From: Papaver somniferum
Taxonomy: Eukaryota; Streptophyta; Magnoliopsida; Ranunculales; Papaveraceae
Direction of reading: 5' to 3'
Length of the DNA stretch: 64,000 bases
NCBI RefSeq assembly: GCF_003573695.1
Contig: NC_039363.1
Span: 124,355,302 to 124,419,301, forward strand
Shown: positions 20,986 through 30,840 of the stretch, piece after piece
Layout: each line of letters opens with the position of its first letter
Numbering within the stretch: the stretch's first letter is position 1
The notes under the pieces: generated by a model
What the model saw: only the letters and a program-made list of their open reading frames with translations
Database searches by the model: none
Told to the model about the DNA's origin: nothing
Made by a program: the position numbers and the translations under genes

Positions 20986-21476
20986 TATCTCAATCACTCT
21001 ATTTCACCTAGAAATGGTAACAACTTGAACGCGCCCCACCAAATCACTAAAAAAAAATAAAAACAGAAGGGATTAGGATTCAACGAGATATGGCGAAACT
21101 ACCATTTTTTTTAATTCTAACACCTGAGATCTGTGCTTTTATGAATAGATTCTTTACATGTTTCCATCTAATCAGATTGGTTCCTCAACTCCTATAACCA
21201 ACATGTTCCCATCCACTTAGATTGGTTAGTGCCAACCTTACTAAGCATAAATTTCTAGGCTCTGGAGTTTATTTATTGCAACTAAAAGGTAATAAAAATT
21301 TCTTCCCCACCCCCAAACTTAAATCTAACATTGTCCTCAACGTTTCTAATGAAAGAGCAATACCAAAAAGTAAAGTAACATGAGGAATCAGTAAAGAGAG
21401 AAGTCGGAAAGATAGTACCTGGGTGAAGAAAGAAATCAAAAACTAATATACAACATACAATCGCCTCGATGGTCAA
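20349..21476 (-). other. 3' noncoding region of element K with A-tract
   Basis: No supported ORF. A 41-base T run at 20944-20984 is an A-tract on the sense strand. A second PPT-like module lies at 21305-21338. Confidence 0.65.
21305..21338 (-). promoter_or_regulatory. Internal PPT-like module of element K
   Basis: Minus strand GAGGACAATGTTAGATTTAA then GTTTGGGGGTGGGG, just past the integrase stop and about 1 kb upstream of the true PPT. Confidence 0.5.
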
Positions 21477-22115
21477 TCAAGGGTAAACAGGGTCCTCTAG
21501 AGGGACCTCCTCAACATCACTTGTAGGAAAGGGCTCTAAAAAAGATTTCAATCTCTGACCGTTAACATTCGAAGAACTACTACCATCCGGTGTCTCGATC
21601 TCAAGAGCTCCATGAGGAAAGACAGTGCGAACAATAAAAGGACCCGTCCACCGAGAACGTAACTTCTCAGGGAAAAGATGCAAGCGGGTATCATACAGAA
21701 GAACTTTTTGACCTGGAGAAAATGACTTTCTTAAAATATTCTTATCATGCACAAGTTTCATTTTTTTCTTATACTCCTTAGAACTATCGTATGCATCTCT
21801 ACGAATTTCTTCCAACTCATTGAGCTGGAGTTTCCTATGGACTCCTGCCTTGTCGAGTGAAAAAATTAGCTGCTTAACAGACCAATATGCTCTATGTTCT
21901 AACTCAACAGGTAAGTGACATGCCTTGCCATACACAAGACGATAAGATGACATTCCAATGGGGGTCTTAAACGCAGTACGGTAGGCCCATAAGGCATCAG
22001 TAAGCCTAGACGACCAGTCTTTCCGATTAGGATTAACTGTTTTCTCTAATATATGCTTTATCTCCATATTGGAAATCTCTACCTGATCACTAGTCTGTGG
22101 ATGATATGGGGTAGC
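21477..22115 (-). pseudogene. Integrase C-terminal half of element K (Athila-like)
   Basis: Integrase joins element DNA to the chromosome. This part begins immediately after the element J insertion with the string around [11 protein letters not shown], which holds the catalytic Glu. It continues through [27 protein letters not shown] and a C-terminal DNA-binding region ([20 protein letters not shown]), and stops at 21477. The open frame from 22067 is 196 residues; the coding sense extends to 22115, where it was cut. Bases 22111-22115 (GTAGC) are the target duplication shared with 30841-30845. The N-terminal half lies at 30841-31588, 8.7 kb away. No chromodomain or env-like ORF follows. Confidence 0.75.
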
Positions 22116-23119
22116 TGATGAGTGCCAAATATTGTATATATTTATCCCTTTTTGTTGGCATTTAACTCATCTTTTATGCATTAATTCTACATTTTATCCC
22201 ATATTCTGTATTTTCATTGTTTTCAAGAATAAATATTTTTATTAATTAATTTTGCATTTTTAGGTAGTAAATAAAGTTCGGATGAGTCGCGGAGCGAAAA
22301 GAGCAGAAAAGTAGTGAAAAGCCGGGAGAAATTACGCAAGGAAGCCGCGAAGAATGGTGCGCACAACCTCATTTTCTACACACAAAAGCGCCTCCGTTCT
22401 CAGCCATCAGATCAGTTCTCAGAAGCATCCGACGGTCGCTCCTTCATAGATCATCAAAATCGGATGTCTCTGCCGAGCACCACAGCGCTGAAATTCCAAG
22501 CCTTCAGATTAGATGGTAGTTGAATCCAACGGTCGCTCCAATGCCTGTTCATCAAATCCCGATGATTCCGCCTTACACTACAGTACCTAACTCCATCTGG
22601 TGCCGTTAACTTCGTTGCACCTCAGAATCCGACGGTCGCTTCACACATCCTTCCATCTATCCGTTCGATTCCACTCAGAACCAATGATCCAACATCTCAG
22701 ATTCGCCAACATCTAAATTTGATATCCCGCCTCACACAGTAGCAGACTATACCTATACCCTGACCCGACCCATTCTTCTCCTCTTTCTTTCTTCTCCTCC
22801 ACCCGACAGTAGCTCTGCAACTGCAACTGCACCTCCCCTCTCTGCCATGCCGCTGTCGCTTACACCACCATCACCTCCACAGTTCTGTCACCTCCACAGT
22901 TCTGCCACCACCACCAGTTCCATCACTGCCACTACCATCCCCAACACCCTAGCCTAGCTATTTTCTTCATCTCACAACCTCTGAAACCCTAGGTTTTGGG
23001 GTGAGTAAAATAGCTAGAAATTAGGGGACAATAGGAGAAGGAAAAGCATCAGAGAAACATCAAGAAGCATGGGTCGAGCAAATTTTGGAGTTTGGAAGCT
23101 AAATTTTGGGTAATAATTT

Positions 23120-23198
23120 AAACCCTAATTGTACTGTTGAGTGAGGACATTTGGGGAAAATGGGTGTAAACCCTAATTTGCTAATTTAGGTATAAATA
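23120..23198 (+). promoter_or_regulatory. Two telo boxes and a TATA box in element J LTR
   Basis: AAACCCTAA at 23120-23128 and 23168-23176, then TATAAATA at 23191-23198. In the 3' LTR the same set is at 29364-29372, 29412-29420 and 29435-29442. Probable promoter by motif and position. Confidence 0.5.
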
Positions 23199-23934
23199 GA
23201 ACTGATGTATGAGATGTAAAACTGGTACTTGGACTAGCCAAGTTTCCCCCTGTTTGGGTTAGGATAATTGTTCCTGCACTTGTTCAATGTATGATATCCC
23301 TGTAATGCTTGTGTTCTTGTTGTATGTGTATCCTGTTAGTATGTTAGTATGTTAGATGTTTGTGTCACATGTTAATTTCAGTTCAATGTTTGTTTGTGTG
23401 TGTTCATGTTAGACCTTCTATTCACTGTTAAATGCTCAACTGTTATGCTGTTTGTCATGTTCTAAATCACCCTGCTAGGGACTTGATGAATATCTAATGT
23501 CTTATTGTGTAGTATATTGATCACACTGCTCTAGAAGGCTAAACAAGTTTAGGAAAAACTTGAACTTAGCTCATCATCACCTCACTTTCACAATGTATGC
23601 CAAGTATGCTTTGTAGTTAGGTTCATGAGCTGCTGATAAGCTGCAACTCAAGCTGAATTCATAATCCCTTGACTAGTTGTGCTGTAGAAAGACAATTAGT
23701 GCTTTGGAAATAATACCATAGTTGTGTTTAACTTCCTATAGGAGAATACACAGTAAAAGTTGGAATGAACTCAACCCCTAGTTCCATAATCAACCTTCCC
23801 TGTCATCCATAAATCCATCTTCAACTGTTTAGTTTTGTTTTTTTCACTTGTTTGTTTTACCTGCATTTCCTGTTTTATTTTTCTTTACTACTTGCTCCCC
23901 TTCAATCCACTTCTGTTGCATTTCTTCTACTGTT

Positions 23935-24135
23935 GCAATTGCTGCTGCAGCACTTGTGCTGCTGTAGCTTCCCTTGCTGCTGCTGCCTTTCTGCAGCTGC
24001 TGCTGCCACTCCTTGCCTGCTGCTGCCACTCCTGCACCTGGTGCCTTCTGCAGCTGCTGCTGCCTTTCTTTTGCTGCACTGCTACTTGCCTCTCTGCAGC
24101 TGCTGCTGCCAATCCACTTCTGTGGCTGTTGCATT
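23935..24135 (+). repeat. CTG/GCTGCTGCT-rich low-complexity block in element J LTR
   Basis: Repeated GCTGCTGC units with PstI-like CTGCAG words; present also at about 30180-30350, where one ~20-bp unit is missing. All long frames in both strands across it are repeat shadows. Confidence 0.7.
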
Positions 24136-24173
24136 GCTGCTGATTGCTTTGCTCTCCAAAGCTCACTTCCAAA

Positions 24174-24452
24174 AGCCCAGGGCACAATTTGAGCCCACCT
24201 GTAAAGACCAAAACCAAAGCCCAGTTCATTATGGCCCAAGTCAAATTCATTGTTAAGGCCCAATCCAACAAACTGTGGGCTTAATCAAAAGCTTAAGTTT
24301 AAGGCCAAAGCCCATTTGCATTTCAAAGACAAACTGAGCCCAAGCTCAGTTCATTCTATTTTTAACAAACCCACTAAGCCCAATTCATTCAAAGGGCATT
24401 CAAACCCATTAGTACTCAAAGCCCAATTTAAGCCAAAAGGCTTCTAAGCCCA
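24174..24452 (+). promoter_or_regulatory. Cluster of site II (TGGGCC/T) words in element J LTR
   Basis: By my count eleven (A/G)GCCCA or TGGGC(C/T) words in about 280 bp, repeated in the 3' LTR at about 30396-30676. Site II elements bind TCP transcription factors in plant promoters; function here is inference. Confidence 0.4.
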
Positions 24453-24621
24453 AAGCAAATCTAGGAACCCAATTAGCTAAAACACTTCCGAAACACACCC
24501 AATCTCTGTGGATCGACCCGTACTTGCACGAGCTACAACTGACGACCGTGCACTTGCGGTATTACTGTAGGCCCGTTTCCATCGCATCATTTCTATACAC
24601 CTTCCGGACCTGCCAAGTTTT

Positions 24622-24693
24622 TGGCGCCGCTGCCGGGGATAATTTCTATACCCTTTTAGAGGCCCGCCAAGTTTTTGGCGCCGCTGCCGGGGA
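24622..24693 (+). promoter_or_regulatory. Tandemly duplicated primer-binding site of element J
   Basis: TGGCGCCGCTGCCGGGGA occurs at 24622-24639 and again at 24676-24693. Each is preceded by AGTTTT and by an LTR-end-like stretch (ATTTCTATACACCTTCCGG / ATTTCTATACCCTTTTAGAG), so the duplicated unit of about 54 bp spans LTR end plus primer site. Confidence 0.7.
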
Positions 24694-25427
24694 ATTGGTG
24701 TTGTGTTTTATCTGTGTTTTTCTTTAGCTATTTTGTATTTCATTTCATAGCATTTGCATCTGCATCTGCTTCATTTCATTTGCTGTTGGACCTGCCGTTC
24801 TGAACCTGTTTTTCCTCTGCTGGGACGCCACCAAGGAAAAGAACCAAAACCCAACTGGGTTTTTGCAACAATATCAGAGCAGCTGGGCTGTGCTAAAAAG
24901 GTAAGCCTAAACCCATTCAATTGAGAGAACCCAACCTGTGGGCTTCCAAATTTATTTAATTGTGGGCTTGTAATAATTAACCCAATTTTTTTTGGGCTTT
25001 TTATTTTTCTATTTGGGCTTGTAATAATTTATTTTTGGGCTTGTTGTTTAATTTGTGGGCTTGTATTTATTTTGTGTGGGCTTGTTTAAATTTTTCCATT
25101 GGACTTGTATTTTGGACTCTGGGTTTAAACCCAGCTGAGCTTGTAACCGATTGGGGGCCGCAGCCTTCCTTCCATTTCATTAGAGGCTTGCACAGTGGGC
25201 TTGCTCCCATTCAAAAACCAAATTTTATTTTCTTAAACAAAAAAAAAAAAAAAAATCTTTTTTTTCCCATTCAAAAAAACCAAAATTTTCTTTTGTTCCC
25301 AATTTTAAACCAAATTTCTTTTATATCCCACCAAAACCAAATTTTTCCCAAAAATCCAAACCCATCAAAAACCAAATTTTTTTAAAACCCATTAAAAACC
25401 AAATAGTGGGCTTTGTGTCATTTCAAA
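24694..25427 (+). other. Leader of element J
   Basis: Noncoding. Rich in TGGGCTTGT-type words (about 24890-25200) and in repeated AAAAACCAAAT-type words after an A-run (25243-25256). Homologous to the leader of element I (17043-17560). Confidence 0.6.
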
Positions 25428-26210
25428 ATGGGCCAACCTCGTGCTCTCCATGAATACATGTATCCATCAATACAAATTCCATTATCATGTATTGTCTTAC
25501 CTCAAACCAATAACCCTTTTAAAATAAATGCAAGCATGATACAAATACTTCCTATATTTCGAGGGTTCGATTCTGAGAACCCCTATACTCATGTAAGGGA
25601 GTTTGAACAAATTTGTCGGACTATGCAACCTGATCATTTGTCCGAAGACTCTCTGAAATTGCGTTTGTTTACATTTTCTTTAAAGGAAAGGGCCAAAACA
25701 TGGTTTTACGGTTTGAGACCACAATCAATCACTACTTGGGAACAACTCACTAATCAATTTTTCCAAAAATTCTTTCCACATCACAGGACCATCGCTATTC
25801 GTCAAAATATCAATTGTTTTGTCCAATTGGATGAGGAAACTGTTTTTCACTATTTTGAACGTTTTAATGATTTGTTGAGTGAATGTCCGCACCATGGAAT
25901 TGAGAAGTGGAGACTTGTCGTCATCCTCTATGAGGGACTAGACTTTAAATCTCGAACCATGGTTGAGTCTATGTGTAATGGTGAGTTTATTGATAAATCT
26001 GTGGATGATGCATGGAATTTTTTAGCCGAGATTGCAGAGAAAACCCATCAATGGGAATCCGTTAGGGAAACAGGAACAACACCACATGATATGAGTCACC
26101 CTCATGAATTAGAGTTTTATTCTTGTAATAGCTCCGACCTTAGGATTGAAAATTATCCTAGATTGCAAATTCCTATCATGATGATGATGATGATTATGAT
26201 GTTATGTTAG
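25428..26210 (+). CDS. Gag protein of element J (Athila-like core, zinc knuckle lost)
   Basis: About 260 residues from the Met at 25428; an upstream in-frame start at 25413 adds only five residues, and MGQPRALHEY resembles usual Gag starts. Residues about 40-200 form a Retrotrans_gag core: LPIFRGFDSENPYTHVREFE, LKLRLFTFSLKERAKTW, FFQKFFPHHRT and FHYFERFNDLLSECPHHGIE. This core assembles the particle. It is homologous to the Gag of element K (36560-37010), linking J to the Athila group. After a Met run (ATG/GAT repeat, 26177-26203) it stops without the CCHC knuckle present in element I. It is uninterrupted in the core, so it may still be expressed. Confidence 0.75.
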   Translation: MGQPRALHEYMYPSIQIPLSCIVLPQTNNPFKINASMIQILPIFRGFDSENPYTHVREFEQICRTMQPDHLSEDSLKLRLFTFSLKERAKTWFYGLRPQSITTWEQLTNQFFQKFFPHHRTIAIRQNINCFVQLDEETVFHYFERFNDLLSECPHHGIEKWRLVVILYEGLDFKSRTMVESMCNGEFIDKSVDDAWNFLAEIAEKTHQWESVRETGTTPHDMSHPHELEFYSCNSSDLRIENYPRLQIPIMMMMMIMMLC

Positions 26211-26288
26211 AAGAACATGTCTATACTGAAAATGTTATGGAACCTTTGGGTTCAAATACATTAGGCTTCTCTGCCTTCCCCGACCTTA

Positions 26289-26918
26289 ATGCATGATATT
26301 TCTTCTAGTATTCCATGTGATGTTTCCCCTGATGTGCCGATACACGAGAATAAATCTGTTGATGATGTTGATAATTCTGATTGTGATCTTGCCAATTTGA
26401 TTGATGATTGTGAGCATGATGTGACATGTGTAGATGATTTAGAAGATTTTGATTTGATTGATAATGATATGCCTATTCTTCTACCTAAGTCACAATCTGA
26501 TGGCCTTCCACCCAACCTAGATTTGGTTTGTGCCAATATTGTAAAACCAATTTTTCTGAAAATTCCTAATCTAGGATTGGAACTGTGTGCTTCCCAAGTC
26601 CTGTTGGACTATTTTGCTTCAAAATATAACACTTTTAAAGAGCCACAGTTGGAAATTGCATGTTTGCCCATCCCGAAAACAGTCCATTATGAGTTAGACC
26701 TTTTGAATCCTGAACCCTTAAAATTAAAAAATTTTGTGCTTAAAAGTAAACCTGTTGAACAATTTAGGTTTAGAGGTAATTCATTCGGTTTTTCACTCTC
26801 ATTCCCATTTAAGTCCAATTTTAGTGTTTTGAATCTTCCTTTGTCTCTACACTTTGTCTTGTGGGTTGATCCTCAACTCTTTAGATTGTTAGTGTATGGT
26901 GAATATTTTTGTACATAA
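26289..26918 (+). CDS. Conserved C-terminal domain ORF of gag-only element J (209 aa, function unknown)
   Basis: Open frame in the same reading frame as Gag, separated from it by two stops within about 80 bases, which suggests one ancestral polyprotein. The N-terminal third is acidic (DDVDNSDCDLANLIDD, about residues 25-40). Residues about 61-165 and the last 20 are conserved with 15338-15859 of element I, including NIVKPIFL, NLGLELCASQVLLDYFASKY, CLP(I/V)P and VDPQLFRLLVYGE. No protease (DTG/DSG), RT or integrase motif is visible. Its role is unknown; conservation between diverged subfamilies suggests it was kept by selection for some time. Confidence 0.55.
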   Translation: MHDISSSIPCDVSPDVPIHENKSVDDVDNSDCDLANLIDDCEHDVTCVDDLEDFDLIDNDMPILLPKSQSDGLPPNLDLVCANIVKPIFLKIPNLGLELCASQVLLDYFASKYNTFKEPQLEIACLPIPKTVHYELDLLNPEPLKLKNFVLKSKPVEQFRFRGNSFGFSLSFPFKSNFSVLNLPLSLHFVLWVDPQLFRLLVYGEYFCT

Positions 26919-27134
26919 TCCAGTAGATAAAATTTCTTAAAAACCCTTTTGTTCCTTTTGTATATATTTTGCTAATCCAATATGATCTCGGTTGAAATAT
27001 GTTGGATTTTTGCCTTGAATAACGGAGTTTTAATTCTGCTTTCGCCGAAATCGGGTATTCTCTCTCCTTTTACTCTACTCAGCATGTCCCTTTCCATATG
27101 TTGCATTTTAATTCTTTCCATATTTTGAAACATT

Positions 27135-27167
27135 GAGGACAATGTTTAGTTTAGGTTTGGGGGTATA
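27135..27167 (+). promoter_or_regulatory. Internal PPT-like module of element J
   Basis: GAGGACAATG...AGGTTTGGGGGTATAG, the layout of the terminal PPT repeated about 1.2 kb upstream. Confidence 0.5.
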
Positions 27168-27649
27168 GAGTAGATACCATGATAATATGCTATAATTGAA
27201 AACGAACTCCTTCTTCTTTTGAAAAAATCGAAAAAATTCAAAAAAATTAAAAAATGAAAAATCATAAAAAATGGAGCTCATTTACCTTGAAATGTTGACT
27301 CTTGTGCAAATATGTATTTTTATTAGGAGTCTTAGTCTAGATATTTAGGCACCCTGATTCTAGCACAATTCACATAGTGATAAGAAATTTGCACGCGCAC
27401 GATCTACCAATACATGTATGGCCTCGATCTTCAAGGTGTTGGATAGGAAGTTACGATTGCCAATCACTTTAGAATACTGAACGAAACTTGACTAGCTTGT
27501 TCTTTGGTTGGTTGGGATAGAAGGTGGAGGTTACATTAAGAAAGACAACCATCGAATTTAACTGGGTGCATCAAAAAGGGCTACCTCTTGCAAAGTGTCA
27601 TGTAATCTTTTGTTTCCTTTTGTATATGTATCAAAAGTGTTTCCTTGTT

Positions 27650-27650
<1 letters not shown>

Positions 27651-27687
<37 letters not shown>
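27651..27687 (+). repeat. A-tract (37 A) in element J
   Basis: Uninterrupted A run preceded by CTTTTGTATATGTATCAAAAG-like sequence able to form a 6-bp stem (27618-27637). Confidence 0.75.
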
Positions 27688-27688
<1 letters not shown>

Positions 27689-28328
27689 GATGTATATATT
27701 CAGAAAAAAAAAAATATCAGAAAAATACCAAAAAAATCAAGTATTTATCAATTCCATCATCTCTTGTTCCAAAAATAAAAGAGATTTGTCAATGTAAATA
27801 AGAGTCATGTAAATAGGCATCTTTTGTTGTTTCGTTGTAATAAGCAAGGAGGGTGTATGCCATTGATGTACAACGCGAGAAATTGTGAAATACCTCCAAC
27901 TCATTCACAATTCTCGTAAAGTCCGGACAGCTAGCTAGATTTCGACCTCAGTTCTTAGCCTGAGAAACTATCTCTTGGTGATTAGTAGTCATAACTTCAG
28001 ATCTTTCTTTACACATGTGTAGATACACTTTACACTCTTATCACATGTCTTTATTTGTTATCAGTGCTAGGATTGTGCCTTCGATAGCTAGATTGACATC
28101 TCCATTTTGCTGTGAGCCTTAACTGTTTTGCACATGTCACGTTTGATGGAATCTGAGCTTATATTTTGTCCTTAGGTTTTGTAGGCACACCTCTGGTAAA
28201 CCTTCACGAGACTTCAACTCGTCCACTAGGGACACTTAGTGGTTTAAAAGGCTTAGTGCATACGCTAAATGCATTCGAGAGACCAGCGACAGTGGTATAG
28301 TTAGGATTTCCTTAGTTTTGTTTTACTT

Positions 28329-28360
28329 GAGGACAAGTAAAATTCAGGTTTGGGGGTATT
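28329..28360 (+). promoter_or_regulatory. Polypurine tract of element J
   Basis: GAGGACAAGTAAAATTCAGG followed by TTTGGGGGTATT, directly abutting the 3' LTR at 28361. Confidence 0.75.
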
Positions 28361-30840
28361 TGATGAGTGCCAAATATTGTATATATTTATCCCTTTTTGT
28401 TGGCATTTAACTCATCTTTTATGCATTAATTCTACATTTTATCCCATATTCTGTATTTTCATTGTTTTCAAGAATAAATATTTTTATTAATTAATTTTGC
28501 ATTTTTAGGTAGTAAATAAAGTTCGGATGAGTCGCGGAGCGAAAAGAGCAGAAAAGTAGTGAAAAGCCGGGAGAAATTACGCAAGGAAGCCGCGAAGAAT
28601 GGTGCGCACAACCTCATTTTCTACACACAAAAGCGCCTCCGTTCTCAGCCATCAGATCAGTTCTCAGAAGCATCCGACGGTCGCTCCTTCATAGATCATC
28701 AAAATCGGATGTCTCTGCCGAGCACCACAACGCTGAAATTCCAAGCCTTCAGATTAGATGGTAGTTGAATCCAACGGTCGCTCCAATGCCTGTGCATCAA
28801 ATCCCGATGATTCCGCCTTACACTATAGTACCTAACTCCATCTGGTGCCGTTAACTTCGTTGCACCTCAGAATCCGACGGTCGCTTCACACATCCTTCAA
28901 TCTATCCGTTCGATTCCACTCAGAACCAATGATCCAACATCTCAGATTCGCCAACATCTAAATTTGATATCCCGCCTCACACAGTAGCAGACTATACCTA
29001 TACCCTGACCCGACCCATTCTTCTCCCTTTCTTTCTTCTCCTCCACCCGACAGTAGCTCTGCAACTGCAACTGCACCTCCCCTCTCTGCCATGCCGCTGT
29101 CGCTTACACCACCATCACCTCCACAGTTCTGTCACCTCCACAGTTCTGCCACCACCACCAGTTCCATCACTGCCACTACCATCCCCAACACCCTAGCCTA
29201 GCTATTTTCTTCATCTCACAACCTCTGAAACCCTAGGTTTTGGGGTGAGTAAAATAGCTAGAAATTAGGGGACAATAGGAGAAGGAAAAGCATCAGAGAA
29301 ACATCAAGAAGCATGGGTCGAGCAAATTTTGGAGTTTGGAAGCTAAATTTTGGGTAATAATTTAAACCCTAATTGTACTGTTGAGTGAGGACATTTGGGG
29401 AAAATGGGTGTAAACCCTAATTTGCTAATTTAGGTATAAATAGAACTGATGTATGAGATGTAAAACTGGTACTTGGACTAGCCAAGTTTCCCCCTGTTTG
29501 GGTTAGGATAATTGTTCCTGCACTTGTTCAATGTATGATATCCCTGTAATGCTTGTGTTCTTGTTGTATGTGTATCCTGTTAGTATGTTAGTATGTTAGA
29601 TGTTTGTGTCACATGTTAATTTCAGTTCAATGTTTGTTGTGTGTGTTCATGTTAGACCTTCTATTCACTGTTAAATGCTCAACTGTTATGCTGTTTGTCA
29701 TGTTCTAAATCACCCTGCTAGGGACTTGATGAATATCTAATGTCTTATTGTGTAGTATATTGATCACACTGCTCTAGAAGGCTAAACAAGTTTAGGAAAA
29801 ACTTGAACTTAGCTCATCATCACCTCACTTTCACAATGTATGCCAAGTATGCTTTGTAGTTAGGTTCATGAGCTGCTGATAAGCTGCAACTCAAGCTGAA
29901 TTCATAATCCCTTGACTAGTTGTGCTGTAGAAAGACAATTAGTGCTTTGGAAATAATACCATAGTTGTGTTTAACTTCCTATAGGAGAATACACAGTAAA
30001 AGTTGGAATGAACTCAACCCCTAGTTCCATAATCAACCTTCCCTGTCATCCATAAATCCATCTTCAACTGTTTAGTTTTGTTTTTTTCACTTGTTTGTTT
30101 TACCTGCATTTCCTGTTTTATATTTTCTTTACTACTTGCTCCCCTTCAATCCACTTCTGTTGCATTTCTTCTACTGTTGCAATTGCTGCTGCAGCACTTG
30201 TGCTGCTGTAGCTTCCCTTGCTGCTGCTGCCACTCCTTGCCTGCTGCTGCCACTCCTGCACCTGGTGCCTTCTGCAGCTGCTGCTGCCTTCCTTTTGCTG
30301 CACTGCTACTTGCCTCTCTGCAGCTGCTGCTGCCAATCCACTTCTGTGGCTGTTGCATTGCTGCTGATTGCTTTGCTCTCCAAAGCTCACTTCCAAAAGC
30401 CCAGGGCACAATTTGAGCCCACCTGTAAAGACCAAAACCAAAGCCCAGTTCATTAAGGCCCAAGTCAAATTCATTGTTAAGGCCCAATCCAACAAACTGT
30501 GGGCTTAATCAAAAGCTTAAGTTTAAGGCCAAAGCCCATTTGCATTTCAAAGACAAACTGAGCCCAAGCTCAGTTCATTCTATTTTTAACAAACCCACTA
30601 AGCCCAATTCATTCAAAGGGCATTCAAACCCATTAGTACTCAAAGCCCAATTTAAGCCAAAAGGCTTCTAAGCCCAAAGCAAATCTAGGAACCCAATTAG
30701 CTAAAACACTTCCGAAACACACCCAATCTCTGTGGATCGACCCGTACTTGCACGAGCTACAACTGACGACCGTGCACTTGCGGTATTACTGTAGGCCCGT
30801 TTCCATCGCATCATTTCTATACACGTTTCCGGGCCCATCA
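28361..30840 (+). repeat. Element J 3' LTR
   Basis: Near-identical to 22116-24615; ends GGGCCCATCA next to the target duplication GTAGC (30841-30845). Confidence 0.85.

Larger units (their letters stand above)
22116..24615 (+). repeat. Element J 5' LTR
   Basis: Starts TGATGAGTGCCAAATATTG and ends ...CTTCCGGACCTGCCA. The end differs from that of the 3' LTR (...TTTCCGGGCCCATCA). Contains telo boxes, a TATA box, a CTG-rich block and a site II cluster. Confidence 0.85.
26919..28328 (+). other. 3' noncoding region of element J
   Basis: No supported gene; collinear with 13917-15337 of element I. Contains an internal PPT-like module (27135-27167) and a 37-base A-tract. Confidence 0.65.
22116..30840 (+). 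mobile_element. Element J: gag-only non-autonomous LTR element (TR-GAG type), plus strand
   Basis: Exact target duplication GTAGC at 22111-22115 and 30841-30845. LTRs 22116-24615 (2500 bp) and 28361-30840 (2480 bp) are almost identical, so insertion is recent. It is related to element I in the first part of the LTR, leader, C-terminal domain and 3' region. Order: LTR, two primer sites (24622-24639, 24676-24693), leader, Gag (25428-26210), conserved domain (26289-26918), A-tract, PPT 28349-28360, LTR. No pol. It disrupts the integrase of element K. Confidence 0.85.

Noticed and set aside
23835..24271. Cys/Leu/Ala-rich frames on both strands, repeated at 30078-30495
   Set aside because: Low-complexity CTG block inside the J LTR; the repeat at 30 kb is the second LTR, not a conserved gene.
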